A stretch of 64,000 nucleotides of DNA from Archangium violaceum Cb vi76 (GTDB taxonomy: Bacteria > Myxococcota > Myxococcia > Myxococcales > Myxococcaceae). The notes beneath the pieces were generated by a model. It was given only the letters and a program-made list of their open reading frames with translations, made no database searches and had not been told where the DNA came from. The stretch spans positions 62,001-126,000 of the forward strand of contig NZ_JPMI01000109.1 of NCBI RefSeq assembly GCF_000733295.1. Reading direction: 5' to 3'. This document shows positions 16,211 through 25,604 of this stretch, piece after piece; the stretch's first letter is position 1, and each line of letters begins with the position of its first letter. Both the position numbers and the translations under genes were made by a program.

Positions 16211-17697
16211 GCACCACCGCCACCGCCGTCCCGGCTCCTTCCATGTCTCGCGTTCCCCGTGATTTCTACGAGGAGCTCGTCCGCGCCTCGCAGGGCAACC
16301 GCGCCGGCTTCCTCTCCGAGCGCGAGCGCTGGCTGCGCGCCCTGCCCGTGGAGGCCCGCGAGGAGCTCCTCTTCGAGTTCGAGATGCTCCTGCGCGGCGT
16401 GGAGCGCTACGTCCACCTCTACGACAACGGCGTCCTCGATCCCCAGGACAAGCCGCTCGTCACCCGCGACTTCCGCGAGGAGCTCAAGGACGTCCGCGCC
16501 ACCCTGAGCCAGGCCATCCGCCTCGCCCGGCACCTGTTGGATCCGGACTCGGACCAGAAGCTCCAGTTCCGCCGCTACGTCGAGACGCAGCTCGCCGACG
16601 ACAACATGCGCCGCTCGCGCATCGAAGGCGAGCTGGACCAGGAGACGCCCCAGGAGAGTCTCTTCGTCCTGCGCCAGTCCTTCGAGTCGCTGCGCAACCT
16701 CATCGATCACCTGCTGCAGCTGCCGGTGTGCGGGTTGAGCCTCTTCAACGACGTGGGCAACCTCGTCCTGCGGGAGATCGTCCTCAACCGCTACTTCCGG
16801 CCCTTCCGGCTCACCGAGTTCCGTCTGGAGTATGACCGGCTGCGCTCGGTGCGCCTGCTGTCGCTGCTCGCCACGGTGCCTCCGGAGACGCGGCCCCTCT
16901 TCACCACCGCCTACCTGGGCCTGTTCCGCCTGCTGCACTACCTGGCCTACGTGAGCCAGGACGCGCAGGGCCCCATTCCCCGCCGCGTGCGCGTGCTGCT
17001 CGCGCTGGTGCGCAGCGAGGCGCTCGGGCTCGCGGGCTACCTGAAGAACGAGCTGGCCCCCAGGGCCGGCCCCAAGCCCCTCCAGGCCACGTGCCTGCGC
17101 GCCGCCCGCGACATCGCCCGAGAGACGGAGCGCATCGCCCGGGACGTGCTCGTCGAGTTGGACCGCGATCGCGCCGCCGCCGCCCGCGCCTCCTACTCCT
17201 TCACCCAGCTCTTCCAGACCCAGGTGGTGGCCCTCACCGAGGCGCTCTCCCCCGGCTCCGCCAGTGGCGAGGCCCCCTTCGAGCAGCTCTCCTCGTCCAT
17301 GGAGGCCGCCGAGCGTCTGCGCAAGGACTTGTGGGTCTTCGCCCAGTTGTGCCGCTCCGCCGAGGGGCACCTGCGCAACGACGACGTCCCCGCCGCCGAG
17401 GCCGTCATCTCCAGCATCGTGGCCTTCCTCGGTTACTTCCAGGACGGCAGCTACCAGTTGCTGCGCTACGTGGACTACGAGGCCTTCGATCGCTTCAGCG
17501 CGCTCCTCACCGAGCTGCCCTGGCCACCCGAGGGGCCCGCCGTCCGTACGCGCCTCATCGAGGATCTGCGTGGTTTCTCCATGGTGCTGGAGAACACCTT
17601 CGCCGCCGTCAGCCGCCGCGCCCAGCTCCGGGGTTTCAACTTCGACCGGGCCGATGCCGAGCTGCTCCGGGATCGCTTCCTCGCGGCGACCCGGTGA
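16207..17697 (+). CDS. Conserved hypothetical protein coupled to ruvB
   Basis: A 496-residue, almost wholly helical soluble protein that starts at a GTG overlapping the ruvB stop (GTGA); an ATG at 16243 is possible. No signal, membrane segment or catalytic motif is visible. It has many Leu/Arg heptad-like segments and a conserved-looking core ([20 protein letters not shown] in part, then [14 protein letters not shown]). I do not recognise the family. Coupling to ruvB suggests co-expression, not necessarily a shared function. Confidence 0.75.
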   Translation: MSTTATAVPAPSMSRVPRDFYEELVRASQGNRAGFLSERERWLRALPVEAREELLFEFEMLLRGVERYVHLYDNGVLDPQDKPLVTRDFREELKDVRATLSQAIRLARHLLDPDSDQKLQFRRYVETQLADDNMRRSRIEGELDQETPQESLFVLRQSFESLRNLIDHLLQLPVCGLSLFNDVGNLVLREIVLNRYFRPFRLTEFRLEYDRLRSVRLLSLLATVPPETRPLFTTAYLGLFRLLHYLAYVSQDAQGPIPRRVRVLLALVRSEALGLAGYLKNELAPRAGPKPLQATCLRAARDIARETERIARDVLVELDRDRAAAARASYSFTQLFQTQVVALTEALSPGSASGEAPFEQLSSSMEAAERLRKDLWVFAQLCRSAEGHLRNDDVPAAEAVISSIVAFLGYFQDGSYQLLRYVDYEAFDRFSALLTELPWPPEGPAVRTRLIEDLRGFSMVLENTFAAVSRRAQLRGFNFDRADAELLRDRFLAATR

Positions 17698-18116
17698 CGC
17701 CGTTGTCGTGAATCCGTCACCGTAAGTGCGCCTTCTGTCACGGATTCGTTCGTCAACCGTTTGATTCCAGGCAGCCGCTTGCGTTATTGGGACGCGTCAA
17801 TGATGCGCCATGACGGGGTGCGGCGTGTGGAAGTTCTGACACATTTGTCACGGTGACGGGGTAGGTGCACAGCGAGTCGAGGGGGGACGGGGGACCGGTG
17901 GCTTGGCTCTCCCAAGCAAACCAGCCAGAAACTCCAGTGGATTCCAATACTTGGGGAGCCGAGAGCACCCCATGGGTTGTCCTCGGGAGCATGGCTTCAG
18001 TGGCGTGTGGTTTGCATCGATACGCGGCGCGTCAGATGGGCAGTGAACATTGACGGGCCCATCCCCGGGAGGGGAGGGCGAGCAGCACCCGCATCGATTC
18101 AGAGGCGACACCGAAC
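17698..18116. other. Intergenic region of about 420 bp upstream of lpxC
   Basis: Contains an imperfect inverted repeat after the previous gene (17710-17750) and a 6-bp hairpin GCTTGG / CCAAGC near 17900-17920. I see no coding signal. The lpxC promoter must lie here, but no convincing -35/-10 pair stands out. Confidence 0.5.
17710..17750. promoter_or_regulatory. Inverted repeat GAATCCGT...ACGGATTC
   Basis: GAATCCGT (17710-17717) pairs with ACGGATTC (17740-17747); the arms extend to 10 of 11 positions with one mismatch in the flanking CAC/GTC. It lies just after the end of the 16207 gene. It could be a terminator with a large loop or a binding site for a regulator. No T-tract. Confidence 0.4.
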
Positions 18117-19046
18117 ATGGCTTACACCTCGTACAACCAGCGCACCCTTTCGCACCCCGTCCGTTGCCAGGGCGTAGGGCTCCACTCCGGCGCGCCGGTG
18201 AACCTCTCGCTGCTGCCGGCGCCGGTGAACCACGGCATCGTCTTCGTTCGTACGGACACGCCGCGTCCGGTCTCCATCCCCGCCCTCACCGAGTACGTGG
18301 TGGACACGTCGCTGGCCACCACCCTGGGCAAGGACGGCGTGAAGGTGAGCACGGTGGAGCACCTGATGTCGGCGCTGGCCGGCATGGGGCTGGACAACGT
18401 GCGCGTGGAGCTGGACGGGCCCGAGGTGCCCATCATGGACGGCAGCGCCGCTCCCTTCGCCGCGCTGATCGCCGAGGCCGGCCTGCGCGAGCAGGAGGAG
18501 CCCCGCCGTGTGCTCGTCATCAAGAAGACGGTCTCCGTGACGGACGGGGACAAGGAGGCGAGCTTCTCGCCCGCCAACCGCTTCCGCATCTCCTGCACCG
18601 TCGACTTCAAGCACCCGCTCATCACCGGGCAGTCCTTTGATCTGGAGTTCTCCGATCGCTGCTTCCACCGGGAGATCTCCCGCGCGCGCACCTTCGGCTT
18701 CCTCCGGGACGTGGAGATGCTCAAGAAGATGGGCCTGGCCCGCGGCGGCTCGCTGGAGAACGCCATCGTCGTGGACGAGTTCTCCATCCTCAACCCGGAC
18801 GGCCTGCGCTTCCCGGACGAGTTCGTGCGCCACAAGATCCTGGACGCCGTGGGAGACATCTCCCTCTTCGGCCGCCCGGTGATTGGCCACCTGAAGGCCT
18901 TCAAGACGGGCCATGCGCTCAACCAGAAGCTGGTGAAGGCCGTCCTGTCGGACCCCTCCAGCTACGAGATCGTCCCGGCCCGCAAGCACCTGGAATTGCC
19001 CGAGCTGCGCCTGCCGGAGATCAGCCTCGAGCCGCTGGTCGCCTGA
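18117..19046 (+). CDS. lpxC: UDP-3-O-acyl-N-acetylglucosamine deacetylase LpxC
   Basis: A 309-residue zinc deacetylase, the first committed step of lipid A synthesis in the cytoplasm. The zinc ligands are visible as His82 (VEHLMSAL), His239 and Asp243 (RHKILDAVGD); His266 (KTGHALN) fits the catalytic His. The substrate-binding segment EVPIMDGSAAPF is intact. Length matches the family. The ATG has a weak GAGG site 11 bases upstream. It stands as a single gene, followed by the DsbA-like gene after 74 bases. Confidence 0.97.
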   Translation: MAYTSYNQRTLSHPVRCQGVGLHSGAPVNLSLLPAPVNHGIVFVRTDTPRPVSIPALTEYVVDTSLATTLGKDGVKVSTVEHLMSALAGMGLDNVRVELDGPEVPIMDGSAAPFAALIAEAGLREQEEPRRVLVIKKTVSVTDGDKEASFSPANRFRISCTVDFKHPLITGQSFDLEFSDRCFHREISRARTFGFLRDVEMLKKMGLARGGSLENAIVVDEFSILNPDGLRFPDEFVRHKILDAVGDISLFGRPVIGHLKAFKTGHALNQKLVKAVLSDPSSYEIVPARKHLELPELRLPEISLEPLVA

Positions 19047-19120
19047 CAAAACGCGGCCCCTGGAGGGCATGAGAAATTTCTTTGCGAGTGCGGGGTTTTC
19101 TCGACTAAGGACCCGTACCC

Positions 19121-20206
19121 ATGCTCATGCGCTCCACTTCCACTCTTCTGGCCGCCGTGTTGGCGGCCTCTCTCTTCTCCGGCTGCAACAAGGAGAAGGC
19201 CCCGGCCGCCGCCGCCACGGCGACCACCCCCACCCCCACCGCCGCCTCGGGCGAGCCCAGCCCGGACACGGTCGTGGCCACCTATGGTGATGGTCAGAAG
19301 ATCACGTTTGGTGATCTCAATGATCGCATCAAGGACCAGCTGGCCAACCTGGACAAGCAGAAGCACCAGCTGCGCAAGCAGGGGCTGGAGGGGCTCGTGG
19401 TGGAGCGCCTGGTGCAGGCCGAGGCCAAGAAGCGCAACATGACCGAGGAGCAGCTGATCAAGGCCGAGGTCGACGACAAGATTCCGCAGCCGCCCGAGGC
19501 GGAGCTGAAGAAGATGTACGAGGAGGCCAAGGAGCGGCTGCCCCCGGGCACCACCTACGAGCAGGTGAAGCCGCAGATCGTCGACTTCCTCTCCGGCTCC
19601 AAGAAGCAGGAGCGCGCGCGTGAGTTCTTCGCCGAGCTGAAGAAGGGCGCCAACGTGCAGCTCACCCTGCCGGAGCCGCCCCGCGAGCGGAAGACGGTGG
19701 CCGCCACGGGCGCCGCGAAGGGCCCGGAGAACGCGCCCATCACCATCGTGGAGTTCAGCGACTTCCAGTGCCCGTACTGCAGCCGCGCCAACGAGTCGGT
19801 GGAGCAGGTGATGAAGGCCTATCCCAACCAGGTGCGCCTGGTGTTCCGCCACTTCCCGCTGGACTTCCACCAGCAGGCGCCCAAGGCCTCCGAGGCCGCG
19901 CTGTGCGCGCAGGACCAGGGCAAGTTCTGGGAGATGCACGACAAGCTCTTCGCCAACCAGAAGGCGCTCGAGGTGCCGGCGCTCAAGGGCTACGCCAAGG
20001 AGCTGGGCCTGGACACCGGCAAGTTCGACAAGTGCCTGGACTCGGGTGAGAAGGGCGCCATCGTCCAGGCCGACCTGGCCGAGGGCAAGAAGGTGGGCGT
20101 CAACGGCACGCCGGCCTTCTTCATCAACGGCATCCTGCTGTCCGGCGCGCAGCCCTTCGACGAGTTCAAGAGCGTCATCGACGCCGAGCTCCAGGCGAAG
20201 AAGTAG
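19121..20206 (+). CDS. DsbA-like thioredoxin-fold lipoprotein with SurA-like N-terminal region
   Basis: A 361-residue protein. The signal ends in lipobox FSGC (Cys22). Residues 50-190 are charged and helical, rich in Lys/Glu, and resemble the SurA-type N-terminal region of peptidyl-prolyl isomerases (FGDLNDRI, then LVVERLVQAEAKKRNM). Residues 200-361 form a DsbA-type domain with the active site CPYC at 217-220 and the cis-Pro loop GVNGTPAFF. It would make or reshuffle disulfides in the periplasm, perhaps with chaperone activity. AAGGA lies 9 bases before the ATG. Confidence 0.85.
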   Translation: MLMRSTSTLLAAVLAASLFSGCNKEKAPAAAATATTPTPTAASGEPSPDTVVATYGDGQKITFGDLNDRIKDQLANLDKQKHQLRKQGLEGLVVERLVQAEAKKRNMTEEQLIKAEVDDKIPQPPEAELKKMYEEAKERLPPGTTYEQVKPQIVDFLSGSKKQERAREFFAELKKGANVQLTLPEPPRERKTVAATGAAKGPENAPITIVEFSDFQCPYCSRANESVEQVMKAYPNQVRLVFRHFPLDFHQQAPKASEAALCAQDQGKFWEMHDKLFANQKALEVPALKGYAKELGLDTGKFDKCLDSGEKGAIVQADLAEGKKVGVNGTPAFFINGILLSGAQPFDEFKSVIDAELQAKK

Positions 20207-20220
20207 GGAGAGCCATCCGC

Positions 20221-21486
20221 GTGGCGCAACGTCCCAAGGCCACGCCTCGTGTCGGGTTGAGCGGTGAGCCGGGCGTGCTCGAGCTGGAGCGCCCCCTCGC
20301 CGCCAACCTGTCCCCCGGCCGTCCCCTCGTGGCGCACTTCCATGCACCCGAGGGGATGGTGCTGTTGCGGGAGCCCGCCGCGCTCACCGGCTTCTTCGCC
20401 GGCAGCCTCAGCTCCCTGTCCGTGGAAGAGGTGCTCGGTCACATCCTCTCCGGCATCCGCAGCGGCCAGCTCATCCTTCAACACGGCATGGTGCAGCGCA
20501 CCGTCAGCTTCCGCGACGGGCAGCCCGTCTTCGCCGTCTCCAGCGTGCACCATGAGCGGCTCGGCGCCGTGGTGGTGCAACTGGGGCTCGTCACCCCCGA
20601 GCAGCTGCACCAGGCGCTCGGCAAGGTGACGCCCACCCTGCGCATCGGCGCGGTGCTCACCCGCGAGGGCTTCCTCTCCGAGGCCAACCTCTACAGCGCC
20701 ATGACGTACCTGGTGCGCGAGGTGGTGCTCAACCTCTTCGAGATGGCCGAGGGCAGCTTCCTCTTCCTCGAGGGCCGCCCGCCCGAGGGCGACTCGGTGA
20801 AGCTCCAGGAGCGCACGCGGGACCTGGTCCTCCAGGGGATGAAGCGCGGCGAGGTGGTGGCGCGCCTGCGCAAGCACTTCCCGGACGACACCCCCGTGGT
20901 GGCCGGCCCCGAGTCTCCACCTCCCGGCGAGGAGGCCCTCTTCGCCACCGCCGCCCACGGCACCACGCTGGGCGCGCTGCGCTCCGTCTGGGAGGGCAGC
21001 CTCTACTCCTTCCTCACCTGGGTGGAGGAGCGCACGCGGGATGGGGCGCTCCTCGTCCAGCAGAAGAGCGCCATGACGCCGCCCATGCCCCGGCGCGCTT
21101 CCGGCACCTTCATGGCGGTGCCCCCGCCGCCCGTGGCGCCCCTCGGCCCCGAGGATCGCTTCAACGCGCTGCTCGCTCAAATCCACACCGCGCTGCGCCT
21201 CGCGGGCGCCAACCCGGACCTGATGAAGGGCTTCCTCGAGTCGCCCCAGCAGGGCCTGGAGTCCGCCTACGAGGGCGTGACGCTCGGCCCGGATGGCCGG
21301 GTGGACGTGGAGCGCATCCGCCAGAACGTCTCCGGGGGCGGCGAGGCCCTGGCACGCGCCATGACGCTCGAGGCGCTCGACGCCTTCGTTTCCTACGCGC
21401 TCTTCTCCGCGCGCAACGTGCTGCCGGGCGAGATGTCCGAGCGGCTCTACCGCGGCTACCGCGAACTCCAGGAGGGACTCTCGTGA
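20221..21486 (+). CDS. DUF4388 domain protein
   Basis: A 421-residue protein starting at GTG 20221 after GGGAGAG. Residues 55-220 match the DUF4388 pattern common in myxobacteria: GFFAGSLSSLSVEEV, GQLILQHG, FRDGQPVFA and GAVLTREGFL. DUF4388 proteins are often linked to response regulators; none is fused here. The C-terminal half has a Pro/Gly linker (PPPPVAPLGPEDR) and then a helical region. The stop overlaps the GTG of pyrF. Confidence 0.75.
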   Translation: MAQRPKATPRVGLSGEPGVLELERPLAANLSPGRPLVAHFHAPEGMVLLREPAALTGFFAGSLSSLSVEEVLGHILSGIRSGQLILQHGMVQRTVSFRDGQPVFAVSSVHHERLGAVVVQLGLVTPEQLHQALGKVTPTLRIGAVLTREGFLSEANLYSAMTYLVREVVLNLFEMAEGSFLFLEGRPPEGDSVKLQERTRDLVLQGMKRGEVVARLRKHFPDDTPVVAGPESPPPGEEALFATAAHGTTLGALRSVWEGSLYSFLTWVEERTRDGALLVQQKSAMTPPMPRRASGTFMAVPPPPVAPLGPEDRFNALLAQIHTALRLAGANPDLMKGFLESPQQGLESAYEGVTLGPDGRVDVERIRQNVSGGGEALARAMTLEALDAFVSYALFSARNVLPGEMSERLYRGYRELQEGLS

Positions 21487-22208
21487 CGGACGTTTCCCAG
21501 GCGCGCGACAAGCTCGCACTCGCCGCGGATCTCCCGCTGGAGGACGGCCTGCGCCTCTACCAGCAGGTGGCACCCCACGTGGGCTACGCCAAGGTGGGCC
21601 TCTCGCTCTTCGTCGAGCACGGCCCAGCAGCCGTGGCCGCCTTCCAGAAGCTGGGCGCCCGGGTGTTCCTGGATCTGAAGCTGCACGACATCCCCAACAC
21701 CGTGGAGCTGGCGGCCGCGCGCGCCGGGGCCCTGGGCGTGTCCCTGCTCACCGTGCACGCCGCCGGGGGCGAGGCCATGCTGAGGGCCGCCGTGAAGGGC
21801 GCTCGCGAGGGCGCCCGGGCGAAGGGCCACGAGGCGCCCCGGGTGCTCGCGGTGACGGTGCTCACCTCCATGTCCGCCGAGGACGTGACGGCGGTGGGCC
21901 TCTCCGGCGCTCCGGACGTGGCGGCGCTGCGGCTGGCGAGGTTGGCCGTGGGCGCGGGGGTGGACGGGCTGGTGTGCTCGCCCCGCGAGGCCGAGGCCTT
22001 CCGCCGCGAGCTGGGCCCCACGCCCTTCCTGTGCACGCCCGGCATCCGCCCCGCTGGTGCCGCCAGGGGAGATCAGAGCCGCGCGGAGACGCCCGCCTTC
22101 GCGGTGCGTGCGGGCGCGGATCTGCTCGTGGTGGGACGCCCCATCCACACCGCGGCGGATCCGTTGAGCGCCGCGCGTTCCATCGCCGAGGAAGTTTCCA
22201 CCGTCTGA
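21483..22208 (+). CDS. pyrF: Orotidine 5'-phosphate decarboxylase PyrF
   Basis: A 241-residue TIM barrel that converts OMP to UMP, the last step of UMP synthesis. The class signature DLKLHDIPNTV holds the catalytic Asp-Lys-Asp set; an upstream active-site Lys is in GYAKVGLSL, and the phosphate loop is near PGIRP and VVGRPI. Start is a GTG whose last bases overlap the previous stop (GTGA), so translation is coupled to the DUF4388 gene. No other pyr genes are in the window. Confidence 0.95.
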   Translation: MTDVSQARDKLALAADLPLEDGLRLYQQVAPHVGYAKVGLSLFVEHGPAAVAAFQKLGARVFLDLKLHDIPNTVELAAARAGALGVSLLTVHAAGGEAMLRAAVKGAREGARAKGHEAPRVLAVTVLTSMSAEDVTAVGLSGAPDVAALRLARLAVGAGVDGLVCSPREAEAFRRELGPTPFLCTPGIRPAGAARGDQSRAETPAFAVRAGADLLVVGRPIHTAADPLSAARSIAEEVSTV

Positions 22209-22299
22209 CAGCGGCCCATTCGGGATTGGACAATCCCCTGGCCGCTCCTGGCCACCGTCCCCAGGTTGCTCCCAAGGCCATCCGGCCGGGGGAGAACAC

Positions 22300-22908
22300 A
22301 TGGACGCAAGGCGGTTGTTGGGGTGGGGCTTGCTCGCGCTGTGCACGGCGTGCAGCGGGGCGAAGCAGGCGGTGCGTGAGCCCTCCGGGCCGGGGACGGG
22401 TGGTTCCGGTGTGTCGGCCCAGCATCAATCCATGGACGCCGAGGACCTGGCTTCCCGGCGCTATGTGGACCAGACGATGGGCTTCGAGCTCATCCAGCCC
22501 GGCGGGACGTGGCAGTTGGATCAGACGGACGAGCAGACCCCCGAGGGGCTCGCCATCCCCGTCGTCCTGAGAGACTCCAGCAGCGGCGCGCAGGTGGTGC
22601 TGCAGGTGGCGCCCGCAGTGGCCTCGCCCGCCCAGTTCGCCGAGCGGCTGACGATGGGCCTGCGCAGCCAGCCCGGTTTCGTCACCAGCGAGCCCGAGCC
22701 GCTGCCCATGTCCGACAGCGCCGTGGGCTTCCACTTCTCCGTCGGTGACAACGTGCGGGGGCGGGTGGTGGTGCGCGACGGCGGCGCCGACCGCGTCTTC
22801 ATGATGCTCGCCACCTGGCCGGCCACCGCGCCGGACGACGTGCCGCAGGTGGTGAACGCCCTCTTCGAGAGCGTCCGCCCGCTGCCCATCGCCCCCGAGC
22901 AGACCTGA
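22300..22908 (+). CDS. Lipoprotein of unknown function, possible DcrB/PsbP-like fold
   Basis: A 202-residue predicted lipoprotein with lipobox CTAC (Cys19). After a short linker the chain reads as one alpha/beta domain with FELIQPGGTW, VVLRDSSSGAQVVL, VGFHFSV and VFMMLATWP. This order of strands and helices resembles DcrB/PsbP-like proteins, but that is a fold guess. The ATG lies about 90 bases after pyrF; the 8-base gap to the pepA end makes the two convergent. Confidence 0.65.
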   Translation: MDARRLLGWGLLALCTACSGAKQAVREPSGPGTGGSGVSAQHQSMDAEDLASRRYVDQTMGFELIQPGGTWQLDQTDEQTPEGLAIPVVLRDSSSGAQVVLQVAPAVASPAQFAERLTMGLRSQPGFVTSEPEPLPMSDSAVGFHFSVGDNVRGRVVVRDGGADRVFMMLATWPATAPDDVPQVVNALFESVRPLPIAPEQT

Positions 22909-22915
22909 GTCCGGC

Positions 22916-24499
22916 TCAGGCCTTGGACTTGCCGCCGCGCGCCGGCTTGGAGGAGGGAGCCTCGGTGGCCTCGCTCCCCTCCAGCTGGCTGGCGCGGCGC
23001 CGCACGTACTCCACCAGCGTGCGCACGCCCACGCCCGTGCCGCCCTTGCCCAGGTAGCCCCGCTCCTTGGGGCTCACCGACGGGCCGGCGATGTCCAGGT
23101 GCACCCACGGCGTGTCACCGACGAACTCCTTGAGGAAGAGGGCCGCGTTGATGGAGCCGCCCCAGCGCTCGCCGGAGTTCTTCATGTCCGCCACCTCCGA
23201 GCGCAGCGCGTCCTTCTGCAGCTCGCTCACCGGCAGACGCCACATCTCCTCGCCCGCCGCGCGCGCCGCGTCCAGCACGTCGTTCATCGTGCCGTCGTGA
23301 TCGCCGAAGGCACCCACGATGTAGTTGCCCAGGGCGACGACGCACGCGCCGGTGAGCGTGGCCAGATCGATCAGCACCGCCGGCTTGTGCTCGGTGGCCC
23401 ACGCCATCACGTCACCGAGCACCAGGCGGCCCTCGGCGTCCGTGTTGGTGATCTCCACCGTCTTGCCCAGACGCGACGTGAGGATGTCGCCGGGCCGGTA
23501 CGAGTTGCCCGAGGGCATGTTCTCGCAGGAGCCGATGAAGGCGTGCACGGGGAAGGGCGGCTTGAGCGCGGCGATGACGCGCATGGCGCCCAGCACCGCG
23601 GCCGAGCCGGCCATGTCCGTCTTCATCTCGATCATGGAGTCGGAGGGCTTGAGCGACAGGCCGCCCGAGTCGAAGGTGATCGCCTTGCCCACCAGCGCCA
23701 CCGGGGCGTTCTTGGCGTGCTTCGCGTTCTTCGGCGTGTACTCCACGTGGATGAGCCTGGGCTCGTTGATGCTGCCCTGCGCCACCCCGAGGAACATGCC
23801 CATCTTCAGCCGCTCGATCTCCTTGCGGCCGCCCACGGTGATCTTGATGCCGGCCTCCTTCGCCATCTCCTGCGCGGCCCGGGCGAGCGCCTCCGGGTTG
23901 ACGACGTTGGGAGGCTCGTTGACCAGGTCGCGCGCCCAGTTGGTGGCCTCGGCCACGCGCTGCGCGAGCGCCACCGCCTGATCGTGCTCCTTCGTCTTCT
24001 CCACGCCACCGGACAGCGCCAGCCGCACCGTGCTCAGCCTGGGCGCGTTCTTCTCCTCCTTGGCCGAGGACTTGTAGCGCTCGAAGCGGTAGGCACCCAG
24101 CTCCAGGCCCTCCACCACGGCGCGCAGGGCGGTGATGGCGTCCTGCGTCTCGGGCACGGAGAACACGAGCGTGCGCACCTTGAGCCGCTGGGCCGTCTTC
24201 GCGGCACGGCCCGCCGCCAGACGCAGCACCTCGGGGTTGTACTTGTTGCGCGAGCCCAGGCCCAGCAACAGCACGCGCTCGGCCTCGAGCTTGCCGTGCG
24301 CGTGCATCACGAAGGTCTGCTCGCCCTTGCCCTTGAAGCCCTCCTGGGTGGCGGCGGTGAGCAGCCGGCCCTCGAAGGCGGTGTCCACACCGGCCAGCGG
24401 CGCGGGCGGCTTGTCCCCGGTCTCGCCTTCGAAGAGGGGAATCACGAGCAGCTCGCCGCTCGCGCGGGCGGCCTCGCCGGAGATGAAGCTGTAGTTCAC
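22916..24499 (-). CDS. pepA: Leucyl aminopeptidase (M17)
   Basis: A 527-residue protein of the M17 family, which removes N-terminal residues, especially Leu, from peptides in the cytoplasm using two metal ions. The family signature NTDAEGRLVL is intact, with the metal-binding segments KAITFDSGGLSLK and MKTDMAGSA. The catalytic domain is the second half; the N-terminal macro-like domain is shorter in motifs. Start is the GTG at 24499, with CAGGAG 6 bases upstream; upstream in-frame ATGs lack a ribosome site. A Lys/Ser-rich tail (residues about 510-527) extends beyond the usual end. Confidence 0.93.
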   Translation of the reverse strand: MNYSFISGEAARASGELLVIPLFEGETGDKPPAPLAGVDTAFEGRLLTAATQEGFKGKGEQTFVMHAHGKLEAERVLLLGLGSRNKYNPEVLRLAAGRAAKTAQRLKVRTLVFSVPETQDAITALRAVVEGLELGAYRFERYKSSAKEEKNAPRLSTVRLALSGGVEKTKEHDQAVALAQRVAEATNWARDLVNEPPNVVNPEALARAAQEMAKEAGIKITVGGRKEIERLKMGMFLGVAQGSINEPRLIHVEYTPKNAKHAKNAPVALVGKAITFDSGGLSLKPSDSMIEMKTDMAGSAAVLGAMRVIAALKPPFPVHAFIGSCENMPSGNSYRPGDILTSRLGKTVEITNTDAEGRLVLGDVMAWATEHKPAVLIDLATLTGACVVALGNYIVGAFGDHDGTMNDVLDAARAAGEEMWRLPVSELQKDALRSEVADMKNSGERWGGSINAALFLKEFVGDTPWVHLDIAGPSVSPKERGYLGKGGTGVGVRTLVEYVRRRASQLEGSEATEAPSSKPARGGKSKA

Positions 24500-24611
24500 A
24501 CGGGCTCCTGGAAATAGGGGGTCGCGACTGTAGCGCCATGAGTGTTTCAGGCAAGAACGGTCGAGCATTCCGTCATTGCATGGACGCCGCCGGGTGGCTA
24601 CGTCGTGGCCC

Positions 24612-25505
24612 ATGCCTTCGTTGCTGCTGCACCTCACGGCGATCGAAAGACTGGCGGCCAACCCGGGAGACCTGCCCGAGGACTTCGCGCGGGCCCTGAC
24701 CGAGGACCTGGCCTATGCGCGCTTCGGCGCGGCGCTGCCGGACCTGCCCCTGTGCGAGGGCGTCCGGGGCGGACTGAGCGCCTGCTACTCGGGGCAGGAG
24801 TGGCCCCATTTCGCGCGGCTGTACCATGAGAAGGCGCCCGTGGGCATGGGCCTGAAGATGGCCGAGCTCGTGGCCGCCGGCGCGCTGGTGGGCACCGAGG
24901 CCGGGCTGGCGCTGCTGGCCGGCTACTTCACCCACCTGTCCCTGGATCGCGCGCTCCATCCACGGGTGGACAGTCTGGTGGTGCGCCACCGGCGCCGGGG
25001 CGAGCACGCGCTCGCGGCACACCGGCAGATCGAATGGACGCAGACGCTCTTCTACCTGCGCGAGCTGCACGGGGTGGACCTGGTGGGCAGTCCACGCCTG
25101 CGCGCGAAGTTCGAGGTGACCAAGAGCGCTGGCTTCCCGGTGAAGGGCATCGGCCGCGGCATCTACGAGCTGGTGCGGCTGGCCTCGCAGGAGACGCTGC
25201 AGCAAGCGCCCACCAAACAACAGTTGGACGGGTGGGCGCGGGGCCTCTACCTCGCGGGGCTCTATCTCTCCAGCCCCCTGGGGCGGATGCGCGCCCTGCC
25301 TGCCTGGTCACAGCTCAGCTTCCAGGAGCTGTACCGCAACGACTCGTTCGACTTCGCCGCCGAGGTGGAGCTCGCGGTGGAACAGGCCCGCGCGGTGTTG
25401 CGGCGTCTGCTGGCGTACATGGCGCGCGGCATCTTCACTCCGCGTGCCCGCGCGCGTTTCCTCCAGGAGTTCCCCGAAGGCACCATTGGTGCATGCGCCG
25501 CATAG
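24612..25505 (+). CDS. Zinc-dependent phospholipase C-like protein
   Basis: A 297-residue soluble protein. Residues 1-20 (MPSLLLHLTAIERL) and the later boxes GYFTHLSLDRALHP and FEVTKSAG fit the zinc_dep_PLPC family, where His and Asp of the HxxxDxxxHP segment bind metal. Here YFTHLSLDRALHP preserves His, Asp and His. No signal peptide, so it would act in the cytoplasm or at the membrane. The earlier in-frame ATG at 24576 has no ribosome site. It diverges from pepA and is followed by a TauE/SafE-type gene after 99 bases. Confidence 0.7.
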   Translation: MPSLLLHLTAIERLAANPGDLPEDFARALTEDLAYARFGAALPDLPLCEGVRGGLSACYSGQEWPHFARLYHEKAPVGMGLKMAELVAAGALVGTEAGLALLAGYFTHLSLDRALHPRVDSLVVRHRRRGEHALAAHRQIEWTQTLFYLRELHGVDLVGSPRLRAKFEVTKSAGFPVKGIGRGIYELVRLASQETLQQAPTKQQLDGWARGLYLAGLYLSSPLGRMRALPAWSQLSFQELYRNDSFDFAAEVELAVEQARAVLRRLLAYMARGIFTPRARARFLQEFPEGTIGACAA

Positions 25506-25604
25506 GCGCTCGCCGCACGAAGAGCAACCGGCCGATCGAGCATCGGACGTCAAGGGGAATGCCGCTATCCGATCCGCGAGGCGGCCCCTATCCTCTTCGT
25601 GGGT

